A stretch of DNA of 64,000 nucleotides, from positions 1,282,501 through 1,346,500 of the forward strand of contig WPIO01000074.1 of NCBI GenBank assembly GCA_009760855.2. The letters are read 5' to 3'. The DNA comes from Cristatella mucedo. Its lineage: Eukaryota; Bryozoa; Phylactolaemata; Cristatellidae. Position 1 is the stretch's first letter; each line of letters starts with the position of its first letter. A program made the position numbers and the translations under genes. Positions 1-12,288 of this stretch are shown piece after piece. The notes under the pieces were generated by a model. The model was given only the letters and a program-made list of their open reading frames with translations. It was not told the origin of the DNA and made no database searches.

Positions 1-1450
1 TACCGCGCTAATGACAGTAATCTGAAATGGCAGCGGGGCCGCTTCTTCACCCGCGGAGGCCGCCCCGGCGCCCGGCGGCGGCGCGCCGTGCCGCGGCAGT
101 TCAGTTGGCGGCGGCGAGGCCGTGACGTTGCCGCTGAGCGGCGCTGGCTGGCGACCATGGAGCATGTCGAGGAGCTGTTTTGGAACAACGTCGAAATATG
201 CTGCCTCGTCGACCTTCTCTCGCTCCGCGAGCAGGTCCCGCGCGACAGCCGGCTGCAGGCGCTGCACCGGCTGCTGCAACAGCGGCCGCGCGCGCCGCCG
301 CTGCCGGCAATGGCGCCGAGCGACAACGCTAGGGATGACCTCATCGACGGTCGCGTGCCGTACCTGACGCCGCCGCCGCACGAACAGCCGCCGCCGCCGC
401 CGCCGCCGCAGCCTCCGTACCAGCAGCTGCTACCTACGCACCAGCGGCCTCCTCCGCCAAAGAGCTCCTACTGCAGCCTCGGCGCTGCCGCGGGTACGCA
501 AGCGAGCGCGCTTGAGCGCGCGCCGGGGGACCTGCCGCTGCCCGCTATAGGCGGCGACGGACGTCGCTCTGCCGAGGCCGACACGATGGCGACGCTAGGC
601 GGACGCGGGCCGCCGCCCGCTGCTGCGAGCGCGCGCTCGGGCTAGCGGTGCCTCGCGGGCGGCGGGCAAGAGCGTCGTATTGAGCGGAGGGATTCGATCG
701 CGAGCGCTCGCTCCGAAGGGCGCAGCCCAAGGCCGACGCTCTCGGCTGCGCTGCCGCGCGCGCTGGGAAATGCCAGCCGCGCCGACATTCGAACGGAGAG
801 CGATTCTCCGCTTGCGCGCTCGGCGCCGCGTTGCGGCGCGTTGCGGCTGGGAAGTCGGGGAAGGTGGAAGAATTGGGACCTCGGACCCGCTCGGCCCGAA
901 TCTCCTCCGGGCGGGCGAGCGGGGCGTGGCGCACGCTAGAGCGAACCCTCCGGCCGCCCGCCCTCGTCCTGGGCCCGAGGGCTCGCTCGCGCGCGAGCGA
1001 GCCCGAGATCGCCGCAGACGAGAGTTCGCTCGCTTGTCGCGTCGACCGCCGCCGACGCGAAAAGCGACGCCCGCGAGCGGCCGCCTCCCGACGAATGTCA
1101 GGCGAGCAGCTCGCGCTCGCCGCTAGACGGCGCTCGCCGCCCGCTTCCGGTCGCGACGGCGGCGACGAGGACGAGCATCGGGTCCTCGAGCGCCGAAGAG
1201 CGAGCGGGGTCGAGGGTGAGGGGCGAAGGACGCCGCGAGCGAGCGAGCGCTCGCCTCGGCGTCGAGCTTGAAGGCCTCGAGCCGGCACCACTCCTAATGC
1301 AGCCAGACCCGCCGCTCCGCTGGGGTTCTGGACCGGCGCTAAGGAAGGCGCCCGGGGCGCAGGACACGCCCCCTCCCCCGCGCCGGGACGGCCGAGCCGA
1401 CTGCCTCAGCCGGCGCCTCAGCGACTGACGGTCGGGCAGAGTGACTTACG
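1..1450. promoter_or_regulatory. CpG-rich segment around a putative first exon
   Basis: This stretch is very GC-rich with abundant CpG, unlike the AT-rich sequence that starts near 1,540. It contains the candidate start codon at 157. Long open frames exist on both strands between 545 and 1,430, but they are Arg/Ala/Ser-rich, overlap each other and look like a by-product of GC content. A promoter or CpG-island role is inferred from composition and from the exon at 157. I see no TATA box or clear initiator. Confidence 0.45.
157..493 (+). CDS. Gene A, putative exon 1 (N-terminal coding exon)
   Basis: The ATG at 157 lies in GCGACCATGG, a near-ideal Kozak context. About 112 codons follow. The first ~45 residues look helical and structured (MEHVEELFWNNVEICC, then a Leu-rich stretch). 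After that comes a low-complexity Pro-rich part with a seven-proline run and a Gln/Pro segment, ending near KSSYCSLG. The frame stays open to a stop at 643-645, so it could also be a complete 162-residue protein. I end the exon at 493 because GCGG|GTACGC is a possible donor, phase 1, which fits the phase of the next candidate exon at 17,765. The donor is not strong. The protein is not recognised. That it belongs to the downstream gene is inference; the intron would be 17 kb. Confidence 0.4.
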
Positions 1451-1535
1451 TGGCTTGCGGTGACCGCTGTGACCGGGCGCTGCTGTGCGCCTGTGCGCCT
1501 CGTCCGAAGGCTGTGGAGGCATTCACCAGAGGCTA
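650..1535. other. GC-rich non-coding sequence
   Basis: CpG-dense DNA with overlapping GC-driven open frames on both strands. No splice pattern, motif or homology convinces me that any of them is coding. If exon 1 ends at 493, this is the start of the first intron. Confidence 0.4.
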
Positions 1536-1542
1536 TTGCTGA

Positions 1543-1637
1543 TTAGAATTAAAATTTAATTAAAAATTAAAATTTAATTAATTAAGTTAATTAATTAATT
1601 TATTAATTAAATTAAAATTTAATTGCTGATTAAAAGC
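1543..1637. repeat. AT-rich TTAA/ATTA simple repeat
   Basis: About 95 bp of almost pure A/T built from TTAATTAA and AAATTTAA words, marking the abrupt end of the GC-rich segment. It is largely self-complementary. Confidence 0.8.
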
Positions 1638-1639
1638 AG

Positions 1640-2432
1640 TCTCGTTTGTATATGCGCATGCGGTAACAGAGCAACCTTGACGACCGCCCACTGCAGGACT
1701 CGAACCCGTGCCCTGCCCCCAGACCTCGGATCGTGGAGGGCTGAGCGCCTGAGCACTGAAGAAGAGAGTGTTCAGACGAGCTCTCATCAGATTGCTCATG
1801 CTTTCCGTTGGCTAAACCCGACCGTGTTAGGGCTGGCAGGGTGGGCGGGCAACTCCTGGCGCCCCCCCCCCCCCGTGGGGGCGCGGTACACTGACGGGTA
1901 CACTGCCGCCGGCGCCGTCACGGCGAAGTGAGCTCAGCTGCCAGTCACTGTGATCGCTGAGAGCATTGGGAGCAGGAAAGCGGCACCACGAGAGGCTCTC
2001 CTCGTTGGCTCCCGCTGTCCGATGGGAATTCACTTCGGTCGTACTCGCTTCCGAGGTTAATTGAGAAATAGTAACCTTTCTGCTTTGAGGGCATCTCCAG
2101 AGAGTGCAGCAGACGGACGAGCAGAGTGAGGGCTGACTAAGTAGGTCAAGGAGCACTCTTTAATGCCTAGCGGTAGCTGTGGCCCACGCGCGACGATGGA
2201 CTTTGGCTATATCGGTAATTCAGAGCAGCTGGTGGATGGGTAAATAGCCTTGCTGGAGCCGCAGTCAGCGTGATATTCTTAGACATTCTTCCAATAGCAG
2301 GATAATCGAAAGGGCAGCGTTAGCAGTAGCAGCAGTGATGGCATATCAAGCTTGAGTCTGATGGACCAGGCAGCACACAGAGCTTGCAAATCTCTTTACT
2401 TGAAGACAGGTCTGAGAGAAGAGAGAGCAAGT

Positions 2433-2434
<2 letters not shown>
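1640..2434. other. Unannotated spacer with a poly-C run
   Basis: No convincing gene. A run of 13 C lies at about 1,862-1,874. The segment near 1,690-1,790 has a B-box-like ACTCGAACCC and may be a decayed tRNA-derived repeat, but I cannot align it confidently to the SINEs elsewhere in the window. Confidence 0.4.
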
Positions 2435-2528
<94 letters not shown>

Positions 2529-2529
2529 G
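2435..2529. repeat. (GA)n microsatellite
   Basis: An almost pure GA dinucleotide tract of about 95 bp. Open frames that read Arg-Glu (plus strand) or Ser-Leu (minus strand) across it are repeat artefacts. Confidence 0.97.
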
Positions 2530-2844
2530 TACACAATTTGAGCTGTACAACAGTAGCTTAACGACGAGCAATGAAATGGTAGCGTAGGAAAGCACAGACG
2601 GAGGCAAAGCATTAGCAAAGTGAAGCATCTGCTCAGAGACGCTGTTTCGATTGAAGGTTCTGGGTAACGCCTGAAATATTCGAAAAGGGCAGCATTGCAG
2701 CATTCATGTCAGCGGCGACAGCATGACGGACCCTGCACATCTCCAGCCACGTGACACATTCTGGATTGAGCCGCACACCTGGCAGAGAATTAGTTCGATT
2801 TTTGAAGATGTTCTAAAATGAAAAGTAAAGTGAAAGTGAATGTT

Positions 2845-2935
2845 GGCTGATTCAAAAGCCTCATTTATAAGCAGATGGGGCAGAAGAAGAGCCTTCCTTA
2901 GCGGCTTCTGCTCCACCTGCTTGCAGGAAGCGATC
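2845..2935 (-). mobile_element. SINE-A fragment (tRNA-derived), minus strand
   Basis: On the minus strand this matches the 3' part of the SINE-A family: a segment complementary to the GCAAGCGG...GCCGT...AAGAC block and ending in the characteristic TCAGC tail. It is degraded and lacks the promoter half. It abuts the plus-strand SINE-A copy at 2,936, so the two form an inverted pair. Confidence 0.55.
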
Positions 2936-3075
2936 GAGGGTGGTGAAAGCCCACGCAGTAGCGTGCTCGCTCTTCACGATCGCGGTCGTGGGTTCTTTCT
3001 TGCCAACAGCAAGCGGTGGTGATGGCCGTTAAGACCGCTCCGCCTCTATACAAACGAGGCTGTTAAATCAGCTAA
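2936..3075 (+). mobile_element. SINE-A copy (tRNA-derived), plus strand
   Basis: Shares the family order: tRNA-like head with GTGCTCGCTCTTCACGA, then GGTCGTGGGTTC (a mutated B box), then AACAGCAAGCGGTGGTGATG, GCCGTTAAGACC, CTATACAAACGAGGCTG, and the TTAAATCAGCTA tail. The B box lacks the CGAATCC half seen in the 51.3-kb copy, so it is probably transcriptionally dead. Confidence 0.7.
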
Positions 3076-3587
3076 AATTTATTTATCATTTATCAATAAG
3101 GAATGGCCTGCTGCAGGAGGTATCGATCCCACGATTATTATCGTAATTGTTATTAGTTTTATTCTTATTGTGAACAACTCACCCGTGGCGTTAAACCCAG
3201 GTTCCGTTAGTAGTGACAATACGACGAATAATAGAGCGTCTATATTACACCTCAAGGGAACCATATATCTTTCTTTTTCTTTTTTAGTCTTTCATTTTTA
3301 CTCTTTCTAAGCGTTCACCACTGAGCAGACAACTCAAGGGTTTACGGATTGTGTTTAAAAGTCGCACTTGTACCTGGTTAGGGCACATTACCTGTACCTG
3401 ATTTAGTAAATTGGCTGGTTTCAGTTCACTCAAAGCGTACTTTGAGGCTGTAATTTCCAGGTCGTTATCAGTCCGCTGCGTTGACGATCCGTCAAACTCG
3501 CTAGCCAGCCTGCAGATTTGAAGCGATCATTCGTGCTCACTGGGGGGGGGGGGGCTCAGCCGGTTGATCAGCATTTTCGTCTCGAAT
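3076..3587. other. Spacer with poly-G run
   Basis: AT-rich, no coding evidence. A 14-base G run lies at about 3,541-3,554, just before the LINE copy that follows. Confidence 0.5.
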
Positions 3588-4615
3588 ATTAATAATAATG
3601 ATAATACACTTGATAAAGCGTCATCGGAGAACACACTCTCTTTCTAAGCGCTTTTAAATTTGCTGCAAAGGAAACACGATCGAGTGGTGAGTGGTATCAT
3701 GCTTGATAAACAACTTGAATAACATGGTTAGGGGTGACATACACAGGGTCAGGATGCGAGTGTGGTTAGTGACAGCATGCAGCAGTGTCAGCACGCGTAA
3801 GCACCTAAAGGACGAATCACAGGGACCCACTAAATGCTGTCATAAATAGGTGCGTTTTTTATTTCTTTTTAAATGCAGTCAAGTCACGGGATGTCGTGAG
3901 GGAAATCGGGAGTGAGTTCCAGGCTTACGAAATATAAGCACGATCACCAAAGGTTTTAAGGTTTTTCCGAGGTATAGGTAAACGGTCCAATTCCGAAAAG
4001 CGGGTGGTACGATGCTTGGCCTGATGGGGGAGTAGATCTGATAGGTTGGCTGGAGCCCAATAATGAAGTGACCTAGAAGTGAGCAAAAAAAGATTGTAGT
4101 CGATCCATTGCTTGACTGATAGCCAGTGCAGGTCGGCGAGAAGTGAGTGATGTGGCAACTGCGACGCTCACGACAGGCAAGCCTAGCTGCACAGTTTTGC
4201 AACAGCTGTAAGCGCCTGATTGCACATGCCGGTAAGCCAGCAAGCAGTGAGCTACAGAAGTCAAGACGGAATGTCACAAATGCATGGACCTACTTAGATG
4301 TGTTATCCTTGTCTAAAAAGCCCGAATTTTAGTAATGTAATGTAGCTGAAAGTAGGCAGACTTGATTGTGGAGCTGATGTGGTTGTCTAACGAATGGTCA
4401 CTTTGGGATATGACACCTGGATGTCGTGCAGATTCAACAGGAGATACGCTGGAAAAGCCAATTTTGAGCGTTAGCCTTTCCAATTTCTGAATCATACTTG
4501 TTTTGCCCATAACTATTAAGTTAGTTTTATCATCTTTCAATTTAAGAAAATTTACTGCTATCCACGTGCGAATGCCATCAATACATGCAGCAAGGGAACC
4601 TTTTAAATCGTGAAA
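3588..4615 (-). mobile_element. LINE-A (CR1/L2-like) 3' fragment, minus strand
   Basis: Read on the minus strand, this aligns along its length with the better preserved copy at 7,296-8,745. The 3' end is the TTATTATT-type tail plus the conserved block (TTAGAAAGAG, GTTCTC, GCTTTATCAAG) near 3,588-3,680. Further in come translated fragments such as LDFCSSLLAGLPACAIRRLQ at 4,277-3,879 and NLIVMGKTSMIQKLERLTLK near 4,530. It covers only the RT thumb and C-terminal region and is broken by frameshifts. It is a 5'-truncated dead copy. A copy of a second LINE family abuts it at 4,635. Confidence 0.85.
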
Positions 4616-4634
4616 AGACGCGATGCGTATCTAG

Positions 4635-5460
4635 AATGTGTCTCCGTCTGTAAATCTGCAAAGACTATGTGGTTTTTACGCAGGGGAGTTTCCTATGGCC
4701 CACTCACAGGCTAAGCGGCTTTCGGTACGCATTTGGTAGCCAGCAGACTTCATCGCACGCAATAAAGAGAAAGGGGAAAGCATAGCAGAGTCAGAAGAGT
4801 TAGTGAGTAACAAAGGACGTAGCAGCTCAGGACGGCTGGAAAGGATGTGCTATAGTCGGCAACCGGAGAGTAGCTGTCGTTGCGTAAGAATCGTTGACGC
4901 GAGTTCCACTGTGTATGTGTGACCTGCAGAGAAAAAGCTTCTGTCGCCAATGGTCTTTACGCGGAGGAATGGAACAGCTAATTTATTGTCCATACAGGAC
5001 CTGAGGGCACGAGGAGGCTGAAACTGGTGCAGTAGTTCAGCTAAATATGGAGGAGCCAAGCCATGGCGGGCATTGTGGGTCAGCACATTAACTTTGCTCT
5101 GTATCAAATGATCAACCGGCAGCCATTCTAGCTCTTTTACTAATAGAGACGCACGTGGAAAAACCACCTCTGGGATTTGCTAACAGAGGCCTGGCAGCCA
5201 TTTTCTTAGCAAGCGGCAGTGGCCCAGTGGCTTTTCTGGTGGCCCAGTAAAAAGTGAATCGCTATAATTTAGCCGAGACCGAACTAACTGGGAGCTAATG
5301 CGCTCTCGCACCTTCACGAGCTGATCGCTCTTATCGTCAAGGGTCAAAGGTCTCGAGATGGAGCAGGAAGCCATCGATCGGGTACAAATAGTGTGCCCTA
5401 ACTGGATTCTAGTGCGACTTTTGAGCGCAATCTGTAACCGATATAGTTTTCTGCTCATTA
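4635..5460 (-). mobile_element. LINE-B fragment, minus strand
   Basis: The minus strand carries the C-terminal end of a reverse transcriptase polyprotein of the CR1/L2/Jockey kind (ELEWLPVDHLIQSKVNVLTH, ARHGLAPPYLAELLHQF, VKTIGDRSFFSAG; 5,167-4,850). A degraded upstream stretch lies at 5,458-5,180 (RLNYSDSLFTGPPEKPLGHC). The 3' UTR contains AAGCCGCTTAG and GAAACTCCCCTGCGTAA. It is distinct from LINE-A because the 3' tail and C-terminal protein differ. Related fragments lie at 9,215 and 15,143. Confidence 0.75.
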
Positions 5461-5953
5461 GCTAACCTTAGCGGGACTAATAGCCGGGGCTTGAAGGCAG
5501 GTCGTCTACGTCCATCTCAAGTTCGCTGGATCGACGTGTAAGCAAAGTCTCTAAACAGCGCAAAGAGAAAGTCTGCGAATAAGCAGCTCGACTGCCTCAA
5601 AGATTCGATTGCTAGGTATGACGTAAACATCCACCAGCTTAGTAAGTCTGCCCTCTCAAATCAATGAGGTAAGGACAATAGAACGCAGTTGCGCTTAAGC
5701 AGGACAATCGCAAGCGGGTCTTACCGCAGCAAAACTTGCAAATCTGCTTACACACGACTCGCTCTTCTTCACCGCTTTATGCCATCGTTTCAAGCACATC
5801 GAACGGTGGTTGTGATAGTGCTACTTGCTTGAGTTTGTAGCGAGCAAATTTATACCGGCTCTACTGATATTCACCCAACTTAGTCCGGTTTCTCGAGCTC
5901 GCATGTACGGCAGTACTGTATTGTTATTATCTGTGTACTAAGAACAATAAAAA
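5461..5953. other. Spacer, nothing recognised
   Basis: Mixed-composition DNA without a convincing open frame, repeat or structured element. Confidence 0.4.
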
Positions 5954-5954
5954 T

Positions 5955-6012
<58 letters not shown>

Positions 6013-6028
6013 TGTATATATATATATA
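5954..6028. repeat. (TA)n(TG)n(TA)n compound microsatellite
   Basis: TA repeat, then about 20 TG units, then TA again. Symmetric compound structure of about 75 bp. Confidence 0.95.
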
Positions 6029-7295
<1,267 letters not shown>

Positions 7296-7310
7296 CAGAG
7301 TCAGCATTGC

Positions 7311-7756
7311 TTAGGGTATACAACGACCTACTTAGGAATGCAGACATGGGTAGGGTGTCTCTGCTTGATTTGCTCGATCTTTCGGCCGCTTTTGATACCA
7401 TCGATCACAAAGTTCTTCTAGAGCGCCTCTCATCTCGCCTGGGCATCACTGGCACTGCTCTGCAGTGGTTCAGGTCCTGTCTCAGTGGGAGACTCCAGAA
7501 TATTGACGTGAATGGACAAAGATCATCTGAAGTACCTCTGAAATATGGACTACCTCAGGGGTCCGTGCTAGGTCCGGTTCTTTTCACGGTTTATACTCTC
7601 CCTCTTGCTGATGTGATTGCCAAGCACAATCTAGGCTTTCACTTCTATGCGGATGACACTCAGTTGTACCTTTGCTTTGATCCCTCCCAGCCTTCGAGCA
7701 CCTCAAATTCTCTAAACTCGCTGCATGCATTGATAACATCTGCACATGGATGGTAG
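7311..7756 (+). pseudogene. Reverse transcriptase fragment of LINE-A, motifs A-C
   Basis: The frame contains LLDLSAAFDTIDHKVLLERL (motif A; the catalytic Asp lies in the AFDTID region), GLPQGSVLGPVLF (motif B) and FHFYADDTQLYL (motif C with the DD pair). These are the canonical palm motifs of a non-LTR RT. The open frame runs upstream into the GA repeat as Arg-Glu, which is not part of the protein. Near 7,695 the frame shifts: after CFDPSQPS the family sequence continues in another frame, and this frame stops at 7,756. Finger motifs and the endonuclease are absent. Confidence 0.9.
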
Positions 7757-8511
7757 CAAATTTTCTAAAACTAAACGATGACAAAACTAACTTACTAGTT
7801 ATGGGCAAACCGAGTGTGATTCAGAGATTGGAAAGGTTGTCTCTCAAAATTGGCTCAGCCAGCATATCTCCTGTCGAATCAGCTCGAAATCTAGGTGTCA
7901 TATTCCAAAGCGACCTCTCGTTAGAAGATCATATCAGCTCCACGGTCAAATTTGCCTATTTTCAGCTTCATAACATTGCTAAAATTCGGGCTTGTTTAGA
8001 TAATGATACCACGTCTAAGTTGGTCCATGCATTCGTGACATCTCGTCTCGACTTCTGCAACTCACTGCTTACTGGCCTACCAGCATGTGCGATCAGGCGA
8101 TTGCAGCTGGTGCAAAACTCGGCAGCTAGGCTTGTCTGTCGTGAGTGTCGCAGTTGCCACATTACTCCACTTCTCGCTGACCTGCACTGGCTGCCAGTCA
8201 AGCAACGGATTGACTTCAAGGTTTTGTCGCTCACTTTTAGGTCCCTTCATTCTATGGCTCCAGCCTATCTCTCCGACATACTCCCCCATCAGGCCAAGCA
8301 TCGTACCACCCCCCTCTGCTTTTCGGAATCCAACAGTCTAGAAATACCTCGTACAAACCTCAAATATTTTGGAGACCGTGCATTTAGTTCGTATGCTCCC
8401 GGAGCCTGGAACTCCCTCCCGACCTGCGTCAGAACATCCCCTGACCTGACCACATTTAAAAGGAACTTAAAAACACGCCTATTTAGGAGAGCATTTAGTG
8501 GGTCCCTGTGA
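7750..8511 (+). pseudogene. LINE-A RT thumb and C-terminal region
   Basis: A 253-residue open frame starting at MVANFLKLNDDKTNLLVMGK, one frame away from the upstream RT motifs. It holds the usual post-palm segments of CR1/L2 proteins: SARNLGVIFQSDLSLEDHI, SRLDFCNSLLTGLPACAIRR, LLADLHWLPVKQRIDFKV, PGAWNSLPTCVRT and a basic C-terminus. The stop at 8,509 is followed by a ~230-bp 3' UTR. The intact length here suggests fairly recent insertion, but the upstream frameshift and truncation make it dead. Confidence 0.9.
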
Positions 8512-8745
8512 TTCGTCCTTCACGTACTTATGCGTGCTGACACTGTGCATGCTGCCACTAACCACATTTGCATGCCGACCCTGTGCATGTCACCCCTAAC
8601 CATGTTATTCATCTTGTTTGTTTTTCAAGCATGATTTTACTTACCATTTAATTGCATTTCCCATTGCAGCAAATGTAAAGCGCCTAGAAAGAGATTGAGT
8701 TCTCTGAGGGCGCTTTATCAAGTACATTATTATTATCATTATTAC

Positions 8746-9026
<281 letters not shown>

Positions 9027-9214
9027 GAGCTGGCGCACAGATAGCTCTGTTTTTATCTGTAGCTTTCTCGGATTAGCGAAACAAGAAACGAACGGGGTGA
9101 AGGAGCTGAATCGTAATTGATGTTCGCAAGTGGAGATAGGCCCACAGCAAACGCAGGGCTCGCGGTCAGTTATGAATTTAACGGATAAGAACTAACTTCG
9201 AAATGGGAATTTCA

Positions 9215-9700
9215 TGAAGTGCATCTCCGTCTATAACACCACAAAGTCATAAAGAACACGTGGGTGTTACGCAGGAGAGTTTTGTATAGCGCACTCACAG
9301 CCTAAGCGGCTTTCGGTACGCATTCGGTAGAAAACAGACTTCGTCTCACGCAGCAAAGGGAAAGTGGGAAGCATAGTAGAGTCAGGAGAACCGTTGAGGT
9401 AGTGAGTAGCATAGAAGTAGCAGCTCAGGACCGCTGAAAAGAATGAGCCATAGTCGGCAGTAGGAATGTAGCTGTCGTAGCGTAAGAATCGTTGACGCGA
9501 GTTCCACAGTCTAAGACCTGCAGAGAAAAAGCTTCTGTCGCCAATGGTCTTTACGCGGAGGAATGGAAAGCTAATTTATTGTCCACACTGGACCTGAGGG
9601 CGCGAACAGGCTTAAACTGATGCAGCAGTTCAGCTAGGTACGAAGGAGCCAGGCCGTGGCGGGCCTTGTGGGTCAGCATAAGAACCTTGCTCTGAGTCCG
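9215..9700 (-). mobile_element. LINE-B fragment, minus strand
   Basis: Close match on the minus strand to the 4,635-5,170 element: 3' UTR with TACCGAAAGCCGCTTAGG and AAAACTCTCCTGCGTAAC, then the C-terminal protein (KVLMLTHKARHGLAPSYLAE, LLHQFKPVRALRSSVDNKLA) at 9,690-9,550. It is truncated upstream and breaks into unrelated sequence near 9,700. A short GA tract begins about 70 bp later. Confidence 0.8.
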
Positions 9701-9769
9701 TTGTCCTTCATTTTTGGTTGCGCAAAAGCTATAATTTAGGAGAACAGGAGAGAAAGGGAGGAGGAGGGA

Positions 9770-9772
<3 letters not shown>

Positions 9773-9816
<44 letters not shown>
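9773..9816. repeat. (GA)n microsatellite
   Basis: Pure GA tract of 44 bp. A C run (about 10 bases) follows at 9,851. Confidence 0.95.
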
Positions 9817-9817
<1 letters not shown>

Positions 9818-9984
9818 ACTATTTGTGCTCATATCTAATAGCGTTTTGAACCCCCCCCCCAGGTTTGCAAACTGACGACGATCGCTGCTAGCGGAAGGCG
9901 ATCTGTGGCTTCACTTGAATTGCAGCAAAAACTAAGTACGAGTGTGTCTCAGACCGGTATCATTAGCGCGAGAAAGAAAGGCTA

Positions 9985-10065
9985 ACGGATTTAATAACCT
10001 CATTTGCATAGCAGCAGAGAGTCTTAGCGGCTTTTGGCGAACAGCTGGGTGACGAAAGTGCTATA
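9985..10065 (-). mobile_element. SINE-A 3' fragment, minus strand
   Basis: Short match to the 3' half of SINE-A in reverse orientation: CCTCATTTGCATAGCAGCAG, then AGTCTTAGCGGCTTTTGGCG. The promoter half is missing. Confidence 0.5.
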
Positions 10066-11339
10066 TTTAACGGACAGTGCGTGGCGAGTGCGGCTGCTTC
10101 CCAGCTCGATGCGATTCTTGAGGATTCAGTCATTCCACTTCCGCTTAGTAGTAGAGAAGAAGAAGAAGAAGAAGCATCGTGCAGCACGTCGCAATATGGC
10201 CGCCAAGATAAAAGCAGTGCGAAATTAGAAAATCGGCGAACCAATAAAAGAAGCGGAGACCAATTCAAGTGAGCGGCGGAACTTCGAGCAGGCGTCTCAT
10301 TGGTTGCGATGTCTCGTGTAATTCTTCGTCCGCATCCAAGAATCAAGAGTAAAGACAAAACAAAGACAAAGACAAGCAGCAAAGGCAAGACAAAAAATTG
10401 TTTGGGAGAGTTTGATTTAGTACTTACTCTTTTAGAGATTATGGCGAGAGAAAGTCCGCTAGTTGTCGCGTAGAAGAAGCGCTTGATTAAGAATGGCGTC
10501 GCGTATATGGAAATTCTTTTTTATAGCTCACTCGTGCACCTAAATATGTCTAAGCAGTCAGAGACCGATCCGTCGTCGCAGCGATTCTGCGACCAGAACT
10601 TATCAAGGACATCTTTCAGTTTACAATAACCTGAACTGCTCTAGATCAACCATAGCTTGTTTAACTACGCTGGATGTCACTTGCGCGGAGAGTTTCTTAA
10701 TGGTTTTAAAAATAATAATCGTAGGTCCTTTGTATAGCGCCCCTCAAGAGGACTCAATCTCGATACTATACGACTGACTGCAGGAGCATCAGAGCCCAAG
10801 GTTCAGTGGCATGCACAGTATCAGAGTGTCAGGCGAAACGCAACAGCAAGCCAAAATCATGCTCAGGCAAGCCCATCTAAATCAAATCTGAAGAAGTCAT
10901 GGCAACCAATCAATTAATATGACTTGTGGCTAGTAACGTACTCTGAAGCCCGCAAAGGAAACGCCCGCAAAGTATAGCGGAACAAAATAAACAGATAAAT
11001 CCACAACAAAAACTCTGACCGGAACGATGCTAAACGAGTTGATCTGAGAATTAAAGGTTGAGAGGTCATTGCAGGTAGTGACCGCACTCGTAAGCGAGTT
11101 CCGAACTTTCACTACACATAAGAGAGTACATGGATGATGAACCTTTAACCTGCAAAAGAAGAGCGTGCACTTCGCTGTGCCCAATCGCACGAGAAGATAT
11201 TGAAACGCTTAAAAATCGTCCTTCACTTTATCTCAGGGAAGTTACGCCAGCCGAGATCACTCTTGTGTATATTTATCGCTTTCTTTTGAATCAGAACTGG
11301 CTTTCGAGAGTCGAATCTCCGTTCAAGGTCTGATATTAT
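10066..11339. other. Spacer with a SINE-B tail remnant
   Basis: No coding evidence. At about 10,710-10,775, on the minus strand, there is a remnant of the SINE-B/LINE-A type 3' tail (TATAGCGCCCCTCAAGAGGA, CTCAATCTCG). A GAA trinucleotide run (about 7 units) lies near 10,153-10,175. The rest is unremarkable. Confidence 0.45.
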
Positions 11340-11480
11340 TATTGCTGCCTGCAAGCATGAAGATATTACTCACCATTAAATTGCGTTTCCCTTTGCAGAA
11401 AATGTAAAGCGCCTAGAAAGAGATTGAGTTCTCTGAGGGCGCTTTATCAAGTGCATTATTATTATTATTATTATTATTGA
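11340..11480 (+). mobile_element. LINE-A 3' tail fragment, plus strand
   Basis: About 140 bp matching only the terminal 3' UTR of LINE-A: AAGCATGA...TTACTCACCATTAAATTGCG, AAATGTAAAGCGCCTAGAAA, GAGTTCTCTGAGGGCGCTTT and an ATT tail. Extreme 5' truncation, typical of target-primed reverse transcription. Confidence 0.88.
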
Positions 11481-12186
11481 AGTAGTCCAGATTCGACGCC
11501 GTTGTGGAACCCATTCATTTCAATGCTAGTTTTGCTCTCCACAGCGTTACTACGTACGCAACACTGCACTACTTGACTTACACTCAATGACGAACACGAC
11601 CTTGATGTATGCAAAGGAGGAGTGAGGCATACACGAAAGATTGGTCTTGCCGGTCTTGGGCACACCCATTTTAAAATTAATACACTGCTCGAAAAGTACT
11701 AGGAAAACTTTTATTCCTTAAATTATCTCAACATATCAAAAGTTTAAAAAAAGTGACTTTTCCTACAGTGCGGCCACTTTAGGGATCATATCTTAACTAT
11801 ACGAACCGTCCTTAGGTGGAACCAGCCTGTTTGTAGAATGTTAGATGGTGGCGATCCTTCGTTAGATGAACGCTGACAGCCGCCAGCTGCCGAGATTTTT
11901 ATTCTTCAGAGCTCACACTTCAGATGTAACTACAAACAGGGAAACGAGATTCACCGGGGACTGTGACAAGTGAGAATTGTGTGCACCGAAGCCTCAGCTT
12001 AATCTGTATGGGAATGTCACTATTTGGTACAGGTTTTTATGCCTCCATGTGCTGTAACGATATTGAGACGAGGCAAGAAGTTACTAAAGCTTCAATTCTA
12101 AATGGATTATTTATACTGAACCCGAAAGCTACGCTTTCGCAGCCTAGAAAACGTATAATGACTAGCAAGAGGAAGAGGCACGTCAC
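11481..12186. other. Spacer, nothing recognised
   Basis: AT-moderate DNA without a supported gene. Short frames such as 11,963-12,190 show no recognisable domain. Confidence 0.4.
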
Positions 12187-12288
12187 GTAGCAGTGTTGCC
12201 GTAGCAACGTAGCAGTGTTGCCGTAGCAACGTAGCAGTATTGCCGTAGCAACGTAGCAGTGTTGCCGTAGCAACGTAGCGGCGTCGCC
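12187..12288. repeat. 22-bp minisatellite with X-box-like palindromes
   Basis: Four head-to-tail 22-bp units (12,187-12,274) and a decayed fifth. Each unit is GTAGCAGT followed by the 14-mer GTTGCCGTAGCAAC. The third unit has A in place of the first G of the 14-mer. The 14-mer matches the RFX X-box consensus GTNRCC(N0-3)RGYAAC exactly with a 2-bp spacer, at 12,195-12,208, 12,217-12,230 and 12,261-12,274. It is also a perfect hairpin of five base pairs around CGTA. Function as a regulatory array is inference. Confidence 0.9.

Larger units (their letters stand above)
7296..8745 (+). mobile_element. LINE-A reference copy: 5'-truncated CR1/L2-type retrotransposon
   Basis: The longest and best preserved copy of the main LINE family here. 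It holds reverse transcriptase palm motifs, a C-terminal region and a 3' UTR. The UTR ends in a conserved block at about 8,670-8,735 (AAAGCGCCTAGAAAGAGATT, GAGTTCTCTGAGGGCGCTTT) followed by ATTATTATT-type repeats. The endonuclease domain and the start of the RT are missing, so it cannot be autonomous. The style of the RT, the 3' microsatellite tail and the lack of poly(A) fit the CR1/L2 group. Partial copies occur at 3.6, 11.3, 16.4, 17.2, 21.3, 35.2, 38.5, 44.8, 49.1, 59.3, 59.6 and 63.4 kb. Confidence 0.92.

Noticed and set aside
12187-12288. CRISPR-like array
   Set aside because: Units are 22 bp head to tail without spacers; it is a minisatellite in an animal-type genome.
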